Source: an uncultured Mucilaginibacter sp.
GTDB lineage: Bacteria; Bacteroidota; Bacteroidia; Sphingobacteriales; Sphingobacteriaceae
DNA length: 64,000 bases
Direction: 5' to 3'
Assembly (NCBI RefSeq): GCF_913773635.1
Contig: NZ_CAJYGQ010000009.1
Location: 1-64,000, forward strand
The position numbers and the translations under genes are program-made. The first letter of the stretch is position 1; each line of letters starts with the position of its first letter. Below are positions 49,679-58,953 of this stretch, in pieces. The notes beneath the pieces are model-generated. The model was not told where the DNA came from and made no database searches. It worked only from the letters and a program-made list of their open reading frames with translations.

Positions 49679-50596
49679 TTAGTTCCTTTTTAAAGGCACA
49701 AGACTTCTATCTTTAAGGGCTTGTTTTTTGGGGTCAATAATATCAACATCGTCTGGCGCGGGAATGTTGCGCATGTCAAGATTGTCTTTGTACATCCATT
49801 TTCCGTTGCTTAATTTATAGCCATCATACGTTAAATCGGGCCCGTACGTGTCGCGCTGGTCTTTTAGCTTATCATCGGGCGGTGCCAGGTGATCAAACAC
49901 AATCAAATCCTGGTCAGGCACATAACGCAGCAACATGGAGGCTTGCCTGTTATACTCAAATACTACCCTGCTTCGTGTTTTTTTGTTGCCTTGAAAAACG
50001 GGCATACCAAATACAGGTTCACCCTTTTTAAACGATAGTACGTCGATAACTTTTTTGGTTGATTTAACGGTGTTGCCTTTCCAACCAAGCAACACATAGT
50101 AAGGATTGACCGTACCAACAGTTATAATTTTATAATACTGCGCACCAAACCATTTATGGTTGTTCATCACAGAGTCTTCGGGGTTTTTAAGCAATGGCGA
50201 GTAATCTTCAAGCGGATGAAGCAATAATTTACCACCTGTGTTTACCTGAATGGTGCCAAAGAAACGATAACTGCCATCCTCATTCATTATAAACCAGCTC
50301 AGTAATCTGAACTTATTATCGGGCGAGCGCAGTATGCTGATGGTTTTAAGCGAATCGAAATTAAAGGCGTATGAGTTTGGCACCTTAAGTGCCTTAACAA
50401 GCGTACGTATAAAAGAGTAGTTAGCGTTTTTGCGTTCTAAGTCGTTTTCGTTATTAAACATCTGGCGGCCAATCTTCACCAAACTATCTTGCAAGGGGCG
50501 CAACTGGTTAAGCTGATCGGGGGTGTTAAAGCGTTGTGCGTTAACCCTGCCAACCATAAAGGCAATAAGCAATAAAATAATGCTTAAATGTTTCAT
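49679..50596 (-). CDS. Secreted hypothetical protein
   Basis: 305 aa with signal peptide; no catalytic motif recognised. Confidence 0.75.
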   Translation of the reverse strand: MKHLSIILLLIAFMVGRVNAQRFNTPDQLNQLRPLQDSLVKIGRQMFNNENDLERKNANYSFIRTLVKALKVPNSYAFNFDSLKTISILRSPDNKFRLLSWFIMNEDGSYRFFGTIQVNTGGKLLLHPLEDYSPLLKNPEDSVMNNHKWFGAQYYKIITVGTVNPYYVLLGWKGNTVKSTKKVIDVLSFKKGEPVFGMPVFQGNKKTRSRVVFEYNRQASMLLRYVPDQDLIVFDHLAPPDDKLKDQRDTYGPDLTYDGYKLSNGKWMYKDNLDMRNIPAPDDVDIIDPKKQALKDRSLVPLKRN

Positions 50597-50740
50597 AATA
50601 TTTAAAAAAGCAAATTAAAGTGCCGCGCCAAATTATTTAAACAAACGCTAAGCCTGTATAATTGTTGCAATTTACAGTATTATTGCAGCTATTAGCCGTT
50701 AGCGATTCAAAATACGGTTATATTGATTTAAAGTGTTTTA

Positions 50741-52804
50741 ATGGCAAAATTTAGTATATCGCGTCAAAAAGCTTTATTGCGTAAATACGCTGTTTGGGTA
50801 AAGTTTATTATGATAGTGGGCAGTGTATTCCTCATTATACTGGCCCTTCCCAAGCAAACCAAATTCAGGTATGAATTTGAAAAAGGCAGAGTATGGAACC
50901 AAAAAGAACTAATTGCTCCGCACAGCTTTGCTATACTTAAAACACCTGCCGAGCTTGAACGCGATCAGGCTGATGCACTTAAAAATGTTTCGCCTGTTTA
51001 CCAGCTTAAAGCCGATGTGCAAAACCAGCAGGTTTTGGGCTTTGTTGATGATTTAAATTTAAAATGGACCACCGCCGGAATACCCGAAAAATTCAAGGCA
51101 CGATACATTGAAACCGGCAAGGTTTTACTTAATAAGGTTTATAGCGTTGGTCTGCTTACCCCGGGTATAAAAGACCAGCCTGCCGACGAAAACTATAACA
51201 TTACAGTAGTCAACAATAATGTAGCTACCAACAAAAACACGTCAGGCCTGTACACCAAAGAAAAAGCAATAAGCTTTTTTGAAAAGGAGCTTGCATTGTA
51301 TAATCTCGACAGGGCCTTTTTGCTTGATTTACTGCAAAACCGGCTGTTGAATAATTTGGTATATGACGATAAGTTAACCAGCCGCCTAAAGCACGATGCG
51401 CTTGATAACATATCACTTACGTTGGGTATGGTGCAAAAGGATGAGGTAATTATCACTAAAGGGGCGGTTATAAACGATGAGGTATATCAAAAGCTCTTAT
51501 CATACAAAAAGTACTTTGAAGACAGCGCCCGTTTAAACGGTGATCGTAAGCTGGTGTCATTAGGTCAGTTTTTACTAGTGGGGTTAACGCTCACATTACT
51601 CATTGTATTTCTTTACCTCTTCCGTAAAGACATCTATTATGACAACCGCTTGGTAGGCCTTATTCTACTGGTAATTACGGCTATGCTGGCTACGCTATCG
51701 TGGGCTATAAAAATACAGCTGCCAAACCTTTACTACATTCCGTACTGTATTGTTCCTATCATTATACGCATACTGTTTGATACCAGGCTGGCTTTAAACA
51801 TACACCTGTTGGTGATAATGATAGCAGGCTTTTACGTGCCAAACAGCTTTGAATTTGCTTTTTATGAGATAACGGCTGGTATGGTTTCTATTTACAGCAT
51901 TAAAAACCTGCTGCGCCGTGGCCAGTTCCTAACATCGGCCTTAATCATAACGCTTACCTACCTTGCAACCTTCTTAGGTATATCGTTTATACGCGAGGGT
52001 GATATCAATACCATTGAATGGGCTGAATTTTTCCCGTTTGTTGTAAGTGTATTGCTAACCCTGCTGGCCTACCCATTAATTTATGCATTTGAAAAGGCTT
52101 TCCGTATAACGTCTGATTTAACACTTATTGAGCTTACCAACACCAATGCTGCTTTGTTACGCGAAATGGCCTTCAAGGCTCCCGGAACGTTTCAGCACTC
52201 ATTACAAGTAGCCAACCTTGCCGAAAACGCCATTTACAGCATTGGTGGCAATGCTTTGCTGGTAAGGGCAGGTGCATTGTATCATGACATTGGCAAGATG
52301 GAAAACCCGCTATACTTTATTGAGAACCAAACGGCAGGTTTTAATCCGCATGATAAGCTTTCATATGAAGAGAGTGCTCAAATAATTATAAGTCATGTGC
52401 GCAAGGGGGTTGATATGGCCCAAAAAGCTAATCTTCCCGAAACAATCATCAATTTCATTCGCACACATCATGGCAACACCAGGGTTGATTATTTTTATCA
52501 GTCGTTTTTGAAAAATTTTCCTGAAAAATTCATCGACGAAAACATTTTTCGCTACCCCGGACCTATTCCATTTTCAAAAGAAACCGGCGTTTTGATGCTT
52601 GCTGACTCAGTTGAAGCTGCTTCGCGCTCACTAAAAGAACCCGACGCACAATCAATAAGTGACTTGGTTGACCGTATAGTAAATTATAAGCTTAACCAAA
52701 ACCAACTGAAAGACAGCGATATAACGCTCAAAGATTTGGAAACTATAAAAAGCATATTTAAACGAATGCTGATGAGCATTTACCATGTAAGAATAGATTA
52801 TTAA
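50741..52804 (+). CDS. 7TM-HD family phosphohydrolase (PgpH-like, putative c-di-AMP phosphodiesterase)
   Basis: Multi-TM; HD motif AGALYHDIGKMENPLYFIENQ, IINFIRTHHGNTRVDYFY. Confidence 0.93.
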   Translation: MAKFSISRQKALLRKYAVWVKFIMIVGSVFLIILALPKQTKFRYEFEKGRVWNQKELIAPHSFAILKTPAELERDQADALKNVSPVYQLKADVQNQQVLGFVDDLNLKWTTAGIPEKFKARYIETGKVLLNKVYSVGLLTPGIKDQPADENYNITVVNNNVATNKNTSGLYTKEKAISFFEKELALYNLDRAFLLDLLQNRLLNNLVYDDKLTSRLKHDALDNISLTLGMVQKDEVIITKGAVINDEVYQKLLSYKKYFEDSARLNGDRKLVSLGQFLLVGLTLTLLIVFLYLFRKDIYYDNRLVGLILLVITAMLATLSWAIKIQLPNLYYIPYCIVPIIIRILFDTRLALNIHLLVIMIAGFYVPNSFEFAFYEITAGMVSIYSIKNLLRRGQFLTSALIITLTYLATFLGISFIREGDINTIEWAEFFPFVVSVLLTLLAYPLIYAFEKAFRITSDLTLIELTNTNAALLREMAFKAPGTFQHSLQVANLAENAIYSIGGNALLVRAGALYHDIGKMENPLYFIENQTAGFNPHDKLSYEESAQIIISHVRKGVDMAQKANLPETIINFIRTHHGNTRVDYFYQSFLKNFPEKFIDENIFRYPGPIPFSKETGVLMLADSVEAASRSLKEPDAQSISDLVDRIVNYKLNQNQLKDSDITLKDLETIKSIFKRMLMSIYHVRIDY

Positions 52805-52821
52805 AATACCTGAAATATTTT

Positions 52822-52851
52822 TTTGACGAGATAGTTGAATTACTATATTTG
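52822..52851 (+). promoter_or_regulatory. Candidate Bacteroidota-type promoter for tRNA-Ser (TTTG-N18-TATATTTG)
   Basis: TTTG 52822-52825 and TATATTTG 52844-52851, ~34 nt upstream of tRNA-Ser. Confidence 0.55.
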
Positions 52852-52885
52852 CAGTCCCAAACGGGGACATATATTGTAAACAACC

Positions 52886-52972
52886 GGTGAGGTGCCTGAG
52901 AGGCCGAAAGGATCAGTTTGCTAAACTGACGTACGGGAAACTGTACCGAGGGTTCGAATCCCTCCCTCACCG
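52886..52972 (+). tRNA. tRNA-Ser (anticodon GCT)
   Basis: 87 nt class II tRNA; acceptor GGTGAGG/CCTCACC, anticodon arm TCAGT-TTGCTAA-ACTGA, long variable arm, T-arm GAGGG-TTCGAAT-CCCTC. Confidence 0.96.
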
Positions 52973-52983
52973 CAAATAACTTC

Positions 52984-53016
52984 AAAGCCTGGAACAATAG
53001 TTTCAGGCTTTTTTAT
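52984..53016 (+). terminator. Intrinsic terminator after tRNA-Ser
   Basis: AAAGCCTGGAAC-AATA-GTTTCAGGCTTTTTT. Confidence 0.75.
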
Positions 53017-53303
53017 TTTATCCAATATCACCGGCTTTAAATTCACCTCCTAAAATATACTTCACACTTAAAAGCATTTTTTATCATTTGGATGACCTGT
53101 AAGTTAAATCTTGTAATATATTTGCGCTTTTTCTGATCTATCACAACCTGAAGCTATACCAATCAGGTTGACCAATGTTGCCGAGTCAATCACAATAGTA
53201 CATTTGTTGTATTAAATTGAACAAAGCAACTTTTGGGCGGTCTTTTTAATAGCCGATACTCTTTGACCGAAAATCATTTGAAATTGGGTTAAGATTAAGA
53301 ACA

Positions 53304-53954
53304 ATGGTTGATATCATAATTGCGGAAGATCACAGCATCGTTAGACACGGACTTAGGTCACTATTACAAATTGTGCCTGATCTTAACGTGGTAGCTGAAG
53401 CAAGAAACGGTGCCGAGACTGTTTCGCTACTAGAGGAGGGAGTACAAGCAAACCTACTGTTAACAGACATAAACATGCCGGTTTTGAACGGCATTGAGCT
53501 AACCAAACAGGTAAGCGTTCAATTTCCACATTTAAAATCAATTGTATTAAGTGCACTCGACGATGAGCGTTACGTAGTACAAAGCTTTAAAGCGGGTGCT
53601 CACGGCTTTATTTTGAAAAACACAAGTGCCGATGAGCTTGTGTTTGCAATAAAGCATGTATCGGCAGGTAATCAATACATTTGTTCTGAGCTAACTATAA
53701 AGTTTTTAAATCGGATGATGACGTCATCAGAGCCCCTAAAAAGTGATGACGTCAACGAAATCAAATTTTCGGCGAGGGAAACTGAAGTGTTGAACTATTT
53801 AGCCGACGGCCTGACAAATCAAGAAATTGCAGACAAACTTTTCACCAGCAAACGCACCGTTGAAGGCTATCGAGAAAGTATGATAACCCGTACCGGTGTA
53901 CGCAATACAGTGGCTCTTATACGTTTTGCCATGAGATTTGGAGTGATAAATTAA
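53304..53954 (+). CDS. LuxR/NarL-family response regulator
   Basis: REC domain (IIIAEDHSIVRHGLRSLL, LLTDINMP) and HTH LuxR (SARETEVLNYLADGLTNQEIADKLFTSKRTVEGYR). Confidence 0.95.
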   Translation: MVDIIIAEDHSIVRHGLRSLLQIVPDLNVVAEARNGAETVSLLEEGVQANLLLTDINMPVLNGIELTKQVSVQFPHLKSIVLSALDDERYVVQSFKAGAHGFILKNTSADELVFAIKHVSAGNQYICSELTIKFLNRMMTSSEPLKSDDVNEIKFSARETEVLNYLADGLTNQEIADKLFTSKRTVEGYRESMITRTGVRNTVALIRFAMRFGVIN

Positions 53955-54003
53955 TCAATTATTGTTAATAAATAATTAAGGGGATTAATCTTAGCGACAA
54001 AAA

Positions 54004-54040
54004 GCGTATTAATACGAGATATGATTACGTATTAATACGC
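54004..54040. promoter_or_regulatory. Tandem perfect 12-bp palindromes CGTATTAATACG (x2), operator-like
   Basis: CGTATTAATACG at 54005-54016 and 54028-54039; flanked as GCG...CGC so the pair also forms a 13-bp inverted repeat. Confidence 0.65.
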
Positions 54041-54200
54041 TGATTTGAACTTATCCATTACCTTAATTTTACCCTTAATAAAGGGCGATGCAAAAGAAGT
54101 AACGCGTTCACTATGATATGCTCTAACCTTTTGTTAGATAATAATTTAATATAAAATTATTAGTCAACAACACTCAACATTACATTGATTATTTCTTTAC

Positions 54201-54533
54201 ATGCATAACAACTCAGGCGTTAACAAGGTATTTTTAGTAGGACATATTAAATCTGAACCCCGACGGCATAAACATCAAAACAAACCCGATACAATTTGCT
54301 TCAACCTTGTTACTAGCGAACATTTCCGTAAAGGCGATCAAACTTCAGCTCATGAAGAGCATCATTCAATAGTTGTTTGTCCGGAAACAACTGACGTTAA
54401 AGAAACAGACCTGTACGTAGGAAGGCTCATACACGTTACCGGTAAACTGCAAACCAAAAGCTGGATTGACGAAAATCGTGTAAAAAGGTATAAAACCGAG
54501 ATTATGGTACTTCAATTAGAACCGTTGACTTAG
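54201..54533 (+). CDS. Single-stranded DNA-binding (OB-fold) protein, short paralogue
   Basis: NKVFLVGHIKSEPRRH...DLYVGRLIHVTGKLQTKSWIDENRVKRYKTEIMV, Ssb fold; no acidic C-terminal tip. Confidence 0.8.
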   Translation: MHNNSGVNKVFLVGHIKSEPRRHKHQNKPDTICFNLVTSEHFRKGDQTSAHEEHHSIVVCPETTDVKETDLYVGRLIHVTGKLQTKSWIDENRVKRYKTEIMVLQLEPLT

Positions 54534-54569
54534 TAAATGTTCTATTCACATACTTGAATTTACTTATAT

Positions 54570-54610
54570 AAAACCATCAACAGTTTTCTATAAGCTGTTG
54601 ATGGTTTTGT
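54570..54610 (+). terminator. Intrinsic terminator
   Basis: AAAACCATCAACAG-TTTTCTATAAG-CTGTTGATGGTTTTG. Confidence 0.75.
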
Positions 54611-54627
54611 AGCCGCCATTGAGCCTG

Positions 54628-55383
54628 CTATATAATTTGTAAGTGAGGACGTATTTTAATCTCCACTACATCACTGCGCTGCGGCTGAGTAATTGCATAA
54701 ATTACAGCTTGGGCAATGTCTTCGGCCTTAAGCATTTCTAAATTTTCAATATTTTTTTGCTGATCAGGAACTGAAACCGGTTGCATATCGGTACCTACCG
54801 CACCAGGTTCAATTAATGTAACCTTTATGCCCAATTCGTTTACCTCCTTACGTAAGCTTTCTGAAAAAGCTTGCACCGCTCCTTTTGTGGCCACATACAC
54901 CGAACTATCTTTTTCCCTCACATCAGCACTCATCGAACCGATGTTCACAATATGTCCACCTTTTGCCTCTTTCATGCGTTTTACAGCGTAATTTGACAGC
55001 GCAAGGTAAGCCAGCACATTGGTATTCACTACCCTTGCCCACTCAGCATAATTACCATCACTTATACCCTGATATGCCAATGCAGCGCAATTTATTAAAA
55101 CATGCAACGTATCAAGTTCTGCATTGCCAGCGTCTGTAACTGCCTTAATACCATCCTCAACGGATAGATCGGCAATTAAGCTTTTAATTTTATTTGATAC
55201 ACCAGCCTTTTCAGCATCGCTTAAAACATCCTGCAGATGCTGCGGGTCTTGCCCCACGATTAAAACATTTGCACCAGCAGCGGCCAAGGCCAAAGCTGTG
55301 GCCCGGCCTATGCCGGTTGTACCTCCGGTAATAAGAATATTTTTACCTTCCAGTGATTGAATTTCAGTTTGAAAATTAGCCAT
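54628..55383 (-). CDS. SDR family oxidoreductase
   Basis: TGGTTGIGRATALALA, INCAALAYQG, YVATKGAVQAFSESL. Confidence 0.93.
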   Translation of the reverse strand: MANFQTEIQSLEGKNILITGGTTGIGRATALALAAAGANVLIVGQDPQHLQDVLSDAEKAGVSNKIKSLIADLSVEDGIKAVTDAGNAELDTLHVLINCAALAYQGISDGNYAEWARVVNTNVLAYLALSNYAVKRMKEAKGGHIVNIGSMSADVREKDSSVYVATKGAVQAFSESLRKEVNELGIKVTLIEPGAVGTDMQPVSVPDQQKNIENLEMLKAEDIAQAVIYAITQPQRSDVVEIKIRPHLQII

Positions 55384-55585
55384 TTAAGTGTTGATTAATA
55401 ATGATTATGTTTTGGCAAGCTTAAGTTTACCACCGGTTATTAAACACTCAGGTTGTGAAGATGGTTTTAATTATAAATTAATTAATGTAATTTAAACATA
55501 GGATTCAGCGGTCATTTTCACGCTCAATATTATTGCGATGCATCAACATAAATGATGATAATTATAAGCACTTTTGCATTTTAAA

Positions 55586-56965
55586 ATGAATCATTTAACG
55601 CACGATACTATAGTAGCTCTTGCCACGCCAAATGGTACTGGAGCAATTGGCGTAATCAGGCTTTCTGGTCCTGATGCTATTGTAATTGCAAACAGTGTAT
55701 TTAAGGGAAAAAACTTAACTAAGCAAGCATCCCACACTATCCACTTTGGTACCATTACCGACGGTGACCTGGTACTTGACGAAGTTTTGATTTCAATATT
55801 CATAGGTCCGCGCTCATACACCCGCGAAAATGTGGTGGAGATATCCTGCCATGGTTCAAATTATATTATTCAAAGCATCATAAAATTACTTATCAGGCAG
55901 GGTGCACGATCGGCTAAACCCGGAGAGTTCACACTCAGGGCATTTCTTAACGGACAGTTTGACCTTTCGCAGGCCGAGGCTGTGGCTGATTTGATTGCTT
56001 CAGATTCTAAAGCTTCACAACAGGTGGCTTTACAGCAATTAAGAGGTGGCTACAGTTCTGAATTAAAAGATTTGCGTGAGCAATTAGTGCACTTTGCATC
56101 AATGGTTGAGCTTGAACTTGATTTTTCGGAAGAAGATGTAGAATTTGCTAACCGTGCGCAATTGAAACAACTTATACATGATTTAACGCGTGTTATAGGC
56201 AAGCTTATACAGTCCTTTGAGTTAGGAAATGCTGTAAAGCAAGGCATTAACACTGTTATAGCTGGCCGCCCAAATGCTGGTAAATCAACACTACTTAATG
56301 CACTTTTAAATGAGGAACGGGCAATTGTAAGTCACATTGCCGGTACCACACGCGATACCATTGAGGAAACATTGAATATAAACGGCATAAATTTCCGTTT
56401 AATTGACACAGCGGGTATACGCGAAGCCACTGATGCTATTGAACAGATTGGCGTGCAAAAAACGATGGAAAAGATAAGCCAGTCAGCATTGCTTCTTTAT
56501 GTATTTGATGTGGAATCAATTACACCTGAGGAGTTAAGCCAGGATATTCAAAACCTTTATAAACCCGGACTCCCTACCCTCTTGGTTGCTAATAAAATAG
56601 ATATAGTACCTGATTATAAACAAAAGTATAACGCAGCTTTACCCGAAGATGTAACCCTTGTAGCTATATCAGCAAAGGAGAAACTACACATTTCGCAACT
56701 AAAGCAGTTGGTTTATGACACCACCATTCAAGGTCGCTTAAACGGCAATGAAACGCTAGTAACTAACATCCGACATCTTGAGGCACTGCAAAAAACTGAA
56801 CAGGCTCTCATCAAAACCTTAAGCGGTATTGACATGCAGGTAACGTCAGACTTTTTAGCCATGGACATAAAACAAGCCCTGCACTATTTAGGCGAAATTA
56901 CAGGCACCGTTACCACAGACGATTTACTGGATAATATTTTTTCTAAGTTCTGTATCGGAAAATAA
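55586..56965 (+). CDS. mnmE: tRNA uridine-5-carboxymethylaminomethyl(34) synthesis GTPase MnmE
   Basis: ORF 55574..56965, likely start 55586. TGAIGVIRLSGPDA, GRPNAGKSTLLNALL, GTTRDTIEE, DTAGIREATD, C-terminal FCIGK. Confidence 0.98.
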   Translation: MNHLTHDTIVALATPNGTGAIGVIRLSGPDAIVIANSVFKGKNLTKQASHTIHFGTITDGDLVLDEVLISIFIGPRSYTRENVVEISCHGSNYIIQSIIKLLIRQGARSAKPGEFTLRAFLNGQFDLSQAEAVADLIASDSKASQQVALQQLRGGYSSELKDLREQLVHFASMVELELDFSEEDVEFANRAQLKQLIHDLTRVIGKLIQSFELGNAVKQGINTVIAGRPNAGKSTLLNALLNEERAIVSHIAGTTRDTIEETLNINGINFRLIDTAGIREATDAIEQIGVQKTMEKISQSALLLYVFDVESITPEELSQDIQNLYKPGLPTLLVANKIDIVPDYKQKYNAALPEDVTLVAISAKEKLHISQLKQLVYDTTIQGRLNGNETLVTNIRHLEALQKTEQALIKTLSGIDMQVTSDFLAMDIKQALHYLGEITGTVTTDDLLDNIFSKFCIGK

Positions 56966-57139
56966 TTTTTCACCCTCCATTCGAGATTATTGGCATTACC
57001 TTCCACAATTTGATGACAATTCTTAAGCAGTAGTCGTAATTACGCTAATTACCGACTTTCGGCTACAACGACGCGACTTTTGCATACATGTCGCTTGTGT
57101 GCATCCTGCAACTTTGCTGTATCAAATACAAAGGCAAGC

Positions 57140-57943
57140 ATGGATTTACAAAACAGCACTGTATTAATTACCGGTGGCAGCAGTGGCATTGGTTTAGAAC
57201 TGGTGAGACAGCTTACGACAATTGGTGCAACTATCATAGTTACCGGTCGCGACTTGGAGAAGCTGAACAAAACTCAGCGCCAATTTCCAAAAGTCCACAT
57301 CTTTCAAAGCGATGTAGGTGACCCCGAAAGCATCAAAACACTTTACGAAAAGGTTTCCCAACAATTTCCTGATTTAAATATCCTCATCAACAACGCAGGC
57401 GAAATGCGATTAATTGATTTGCAGGATGCTTCGCCAAGTTTAGAAAACATTGTACGCGAAATTAATATCAATCTTTCAGGTACCATACAAATGACACATC
57501 AATTCCTGCCCCAGTTAACCAAACAACGGTCGGCAGCGGTTGTGAATGTATCATCAGGTATAGCTTTTATGCCTTTCTCTGTTGCACCGGTTTACAGCGC
57601 TTCTAAAGCTGGGGTGCGTGCATATACTCAAGCCTTGCGATTGCAGCTAAAAGGAACCAGCGTAAAGGTTTTTGAAATGATTCCTCCGGGTGTTAAAACT
57701 AACCTGCAAAAAAATTGGGTGCTACCAACAGATTCAAACTCGTCGTTAACCATGGAAGTTGATAAGATGGTTAAAATAGCCATTAAAGGGATGCAACAGG
57801 ATAAGCCGGAGCTAAACCCAGTACTTATTGGTGTAATTAAATGGGCAAGCAGGATTGTACCAGGTGCCCTAATCAACTTTGGTCACAAAGAGTTTGAGAG
57901 ATTCAGGCAATTGAACAACAACCTTAAGAACTCAACGATATGA
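57140..57943 (+). CDS. SDR family oxidoreductase (DltE-like)
   Basis: ORF 57080..57943, likely start 57140 (MDLQNSTVLITGGSSGIGLELV). NNAGEMRLIDL, YSASKAGVRAYTQAL. Confidence 0.92.
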   Translation: MDLQNSTVLITGGSSGIGLELVRQLTTIGATIIVTGRDLEKLNKTQRQFPKVHIFQSDVGDPESIKTLYEKVSQQFPDLNILINNAGEMRLIDLQDASPSLENIVREININLSGTIQMTHQFLPQLTKQRSAAVVNVSSGIAFMPFSVAPVYSASKAGVRAYTQALRLQLKGTSVKVFEMIPPGVKTNLQKNWVLPTDSNSSLTMEVDKMVKIAIKGMQQDKPELNPVLIGVIKWASRIVPGALINFGHKEFERFRQLNNNLKNSTI

Positions 57944-58374
57944 AAAGAACAATCCTAACAATCATATTGCTGTACGCAGCAATGATAACATTTGCTCAGA
58001 AACTTCCGGCCGATCAAATATTAGGAATTTGGCAATGCACTGATTACAAAATTGAGATCTATAAGTCTAGTAACACTTACTCAGCAAAGCTATTGTGGTC
58101 AAAAGATATGTTTGAAGCTGACGGAAAAACACCAAAGAAGGACGCCAAAAATCCTGACCCTAATCTTAAAGGCAGATCCGGACTAGGCCTCACCCATATT
58201 ACAGCGTTGATGTTTAAAGATGGTGAATACGTAGATGGCAAGTTATACAGTATACAGGACGGCAATACCTACAGTCTTAAAGGTAGATTGCATGGTATTA
58301 ATGAACTGGAAACGCGTGGCTACAAAGGCGTACCCATGCTGGGAAAGACTTTTATATGGAACCGTGTACAGTAA
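57940..58374 (+). CDS. DUF2147-domain secreted protein
   Basis: Signal peptide; ILGIWQCTDYKIEIYKSSNTYSAKLLWSKDMF...GLGLTHITALMFKDGEYVDGKLYSIQDG; ATGA start/stop overlap with upstream SDR. Confidence 0.8.
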   Translation: MKRTILTIILLYAAMITFAQKLPADQILGIWQCTDYKIEIYKSSNTYSAKLLWSKDMFEADGKTPKKDAKNPDPNLKGRSGLGLTHITALMFKDGEYVDGKLYSIQDGNTYSLKGRLHGINELETRGYKGVPMLGKTFIWNRVQ

Positions 58375-58390
58375 ATAAATATTCACAACT

Positions 58391-58564
58391 ATGAGAAACA
58401 TTCAATACGACGAACGCTCAAGCTTTTGGTTAATGATCTTAAATGCAGTACGGCCAGCTGATTTATTGCTGTACTTAAGCACAGGTGAAGTGATCTTAAC
58501 GGAACAAAATCTCTTTGATCAGCCTAAGAGGCAACAAAGACTTTGCCCTTTGATATTTTTTTAA
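58391..58564 (+). CDS. Possible 57-aa small ORF or remnant
   Basis: Below track cutoff; MRNIQYDERSSFWLMILNAVRPADLLLYLSTGEVILTEQNLFDQPKRQQRLCPLIFF, fills the gap between co-directional genes. Confidence 0.3.
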   Translation: MRNIQYDERSSFWLMILNAVRPADLLLYLSTGEVILTEQNLFDQPKRQQRLCPLIFF

Positions 58565-58586
58565 TTATACACACAACTACAACGCT

Positions 58587-58940
58587 ATGTTTAAAAATAT
58601 CGTCTCTCTATTATTACTCATTATATCTGTTTCGCTAAGCTTTAAACACGCCTGGGACACGGCGCATTACCAACGCAACCCCGAATCGTTTAAAATGATG
58701 GAAAGTTTGGGCGTAAGTGTATCCATGATTCCCGCCTTTGCAGCTTTGACACTATTAACCGGCATCCTTCTTTTGATACCTAAAACCTTTTTCGTGGGTA
58801 ACAAGATACATGCCATATCTATTGTAACTATCATGGGGCTGGCGCTTCGTAATGGCAACATCAAAATAGCTCTGATTGAGATCCCTTTTCTGGTTATGCC
58901 GTTATTAATGATATGGTTAAAATATCCGTTCAAAAATTAA
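58587..58940 (+). CDS. DoxX-like small membrane protein
   Basis: 117 aa, four predicted TM segments, DoxX-like topology. Confidence 0.6.
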   Translation: MFKNIVSLLLLIISVSLSFKHAWDTAHYQRNPESFKMMESLGVSVSMIPAFAALTLLTGILLLIPKTFFVGNKIHAISIVTIMGLALRNGNIKIALIEIPFLVMPLLMIWLKYPFKN

Positions 58941-58953
58941 ACTATATTGTGAT

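Noticed and set aside
52758-52997. ORF with REGFEPSVQFPVRQFSKLILSASQAPHR
   Set aside because: Antisense translation of tRNA-Ser; spurious.
53304-54040. Considered as phage or integron attachment region
   Set aside because: No integrase, transposase or target-site duplication found nearby; treated as candidate operator only.
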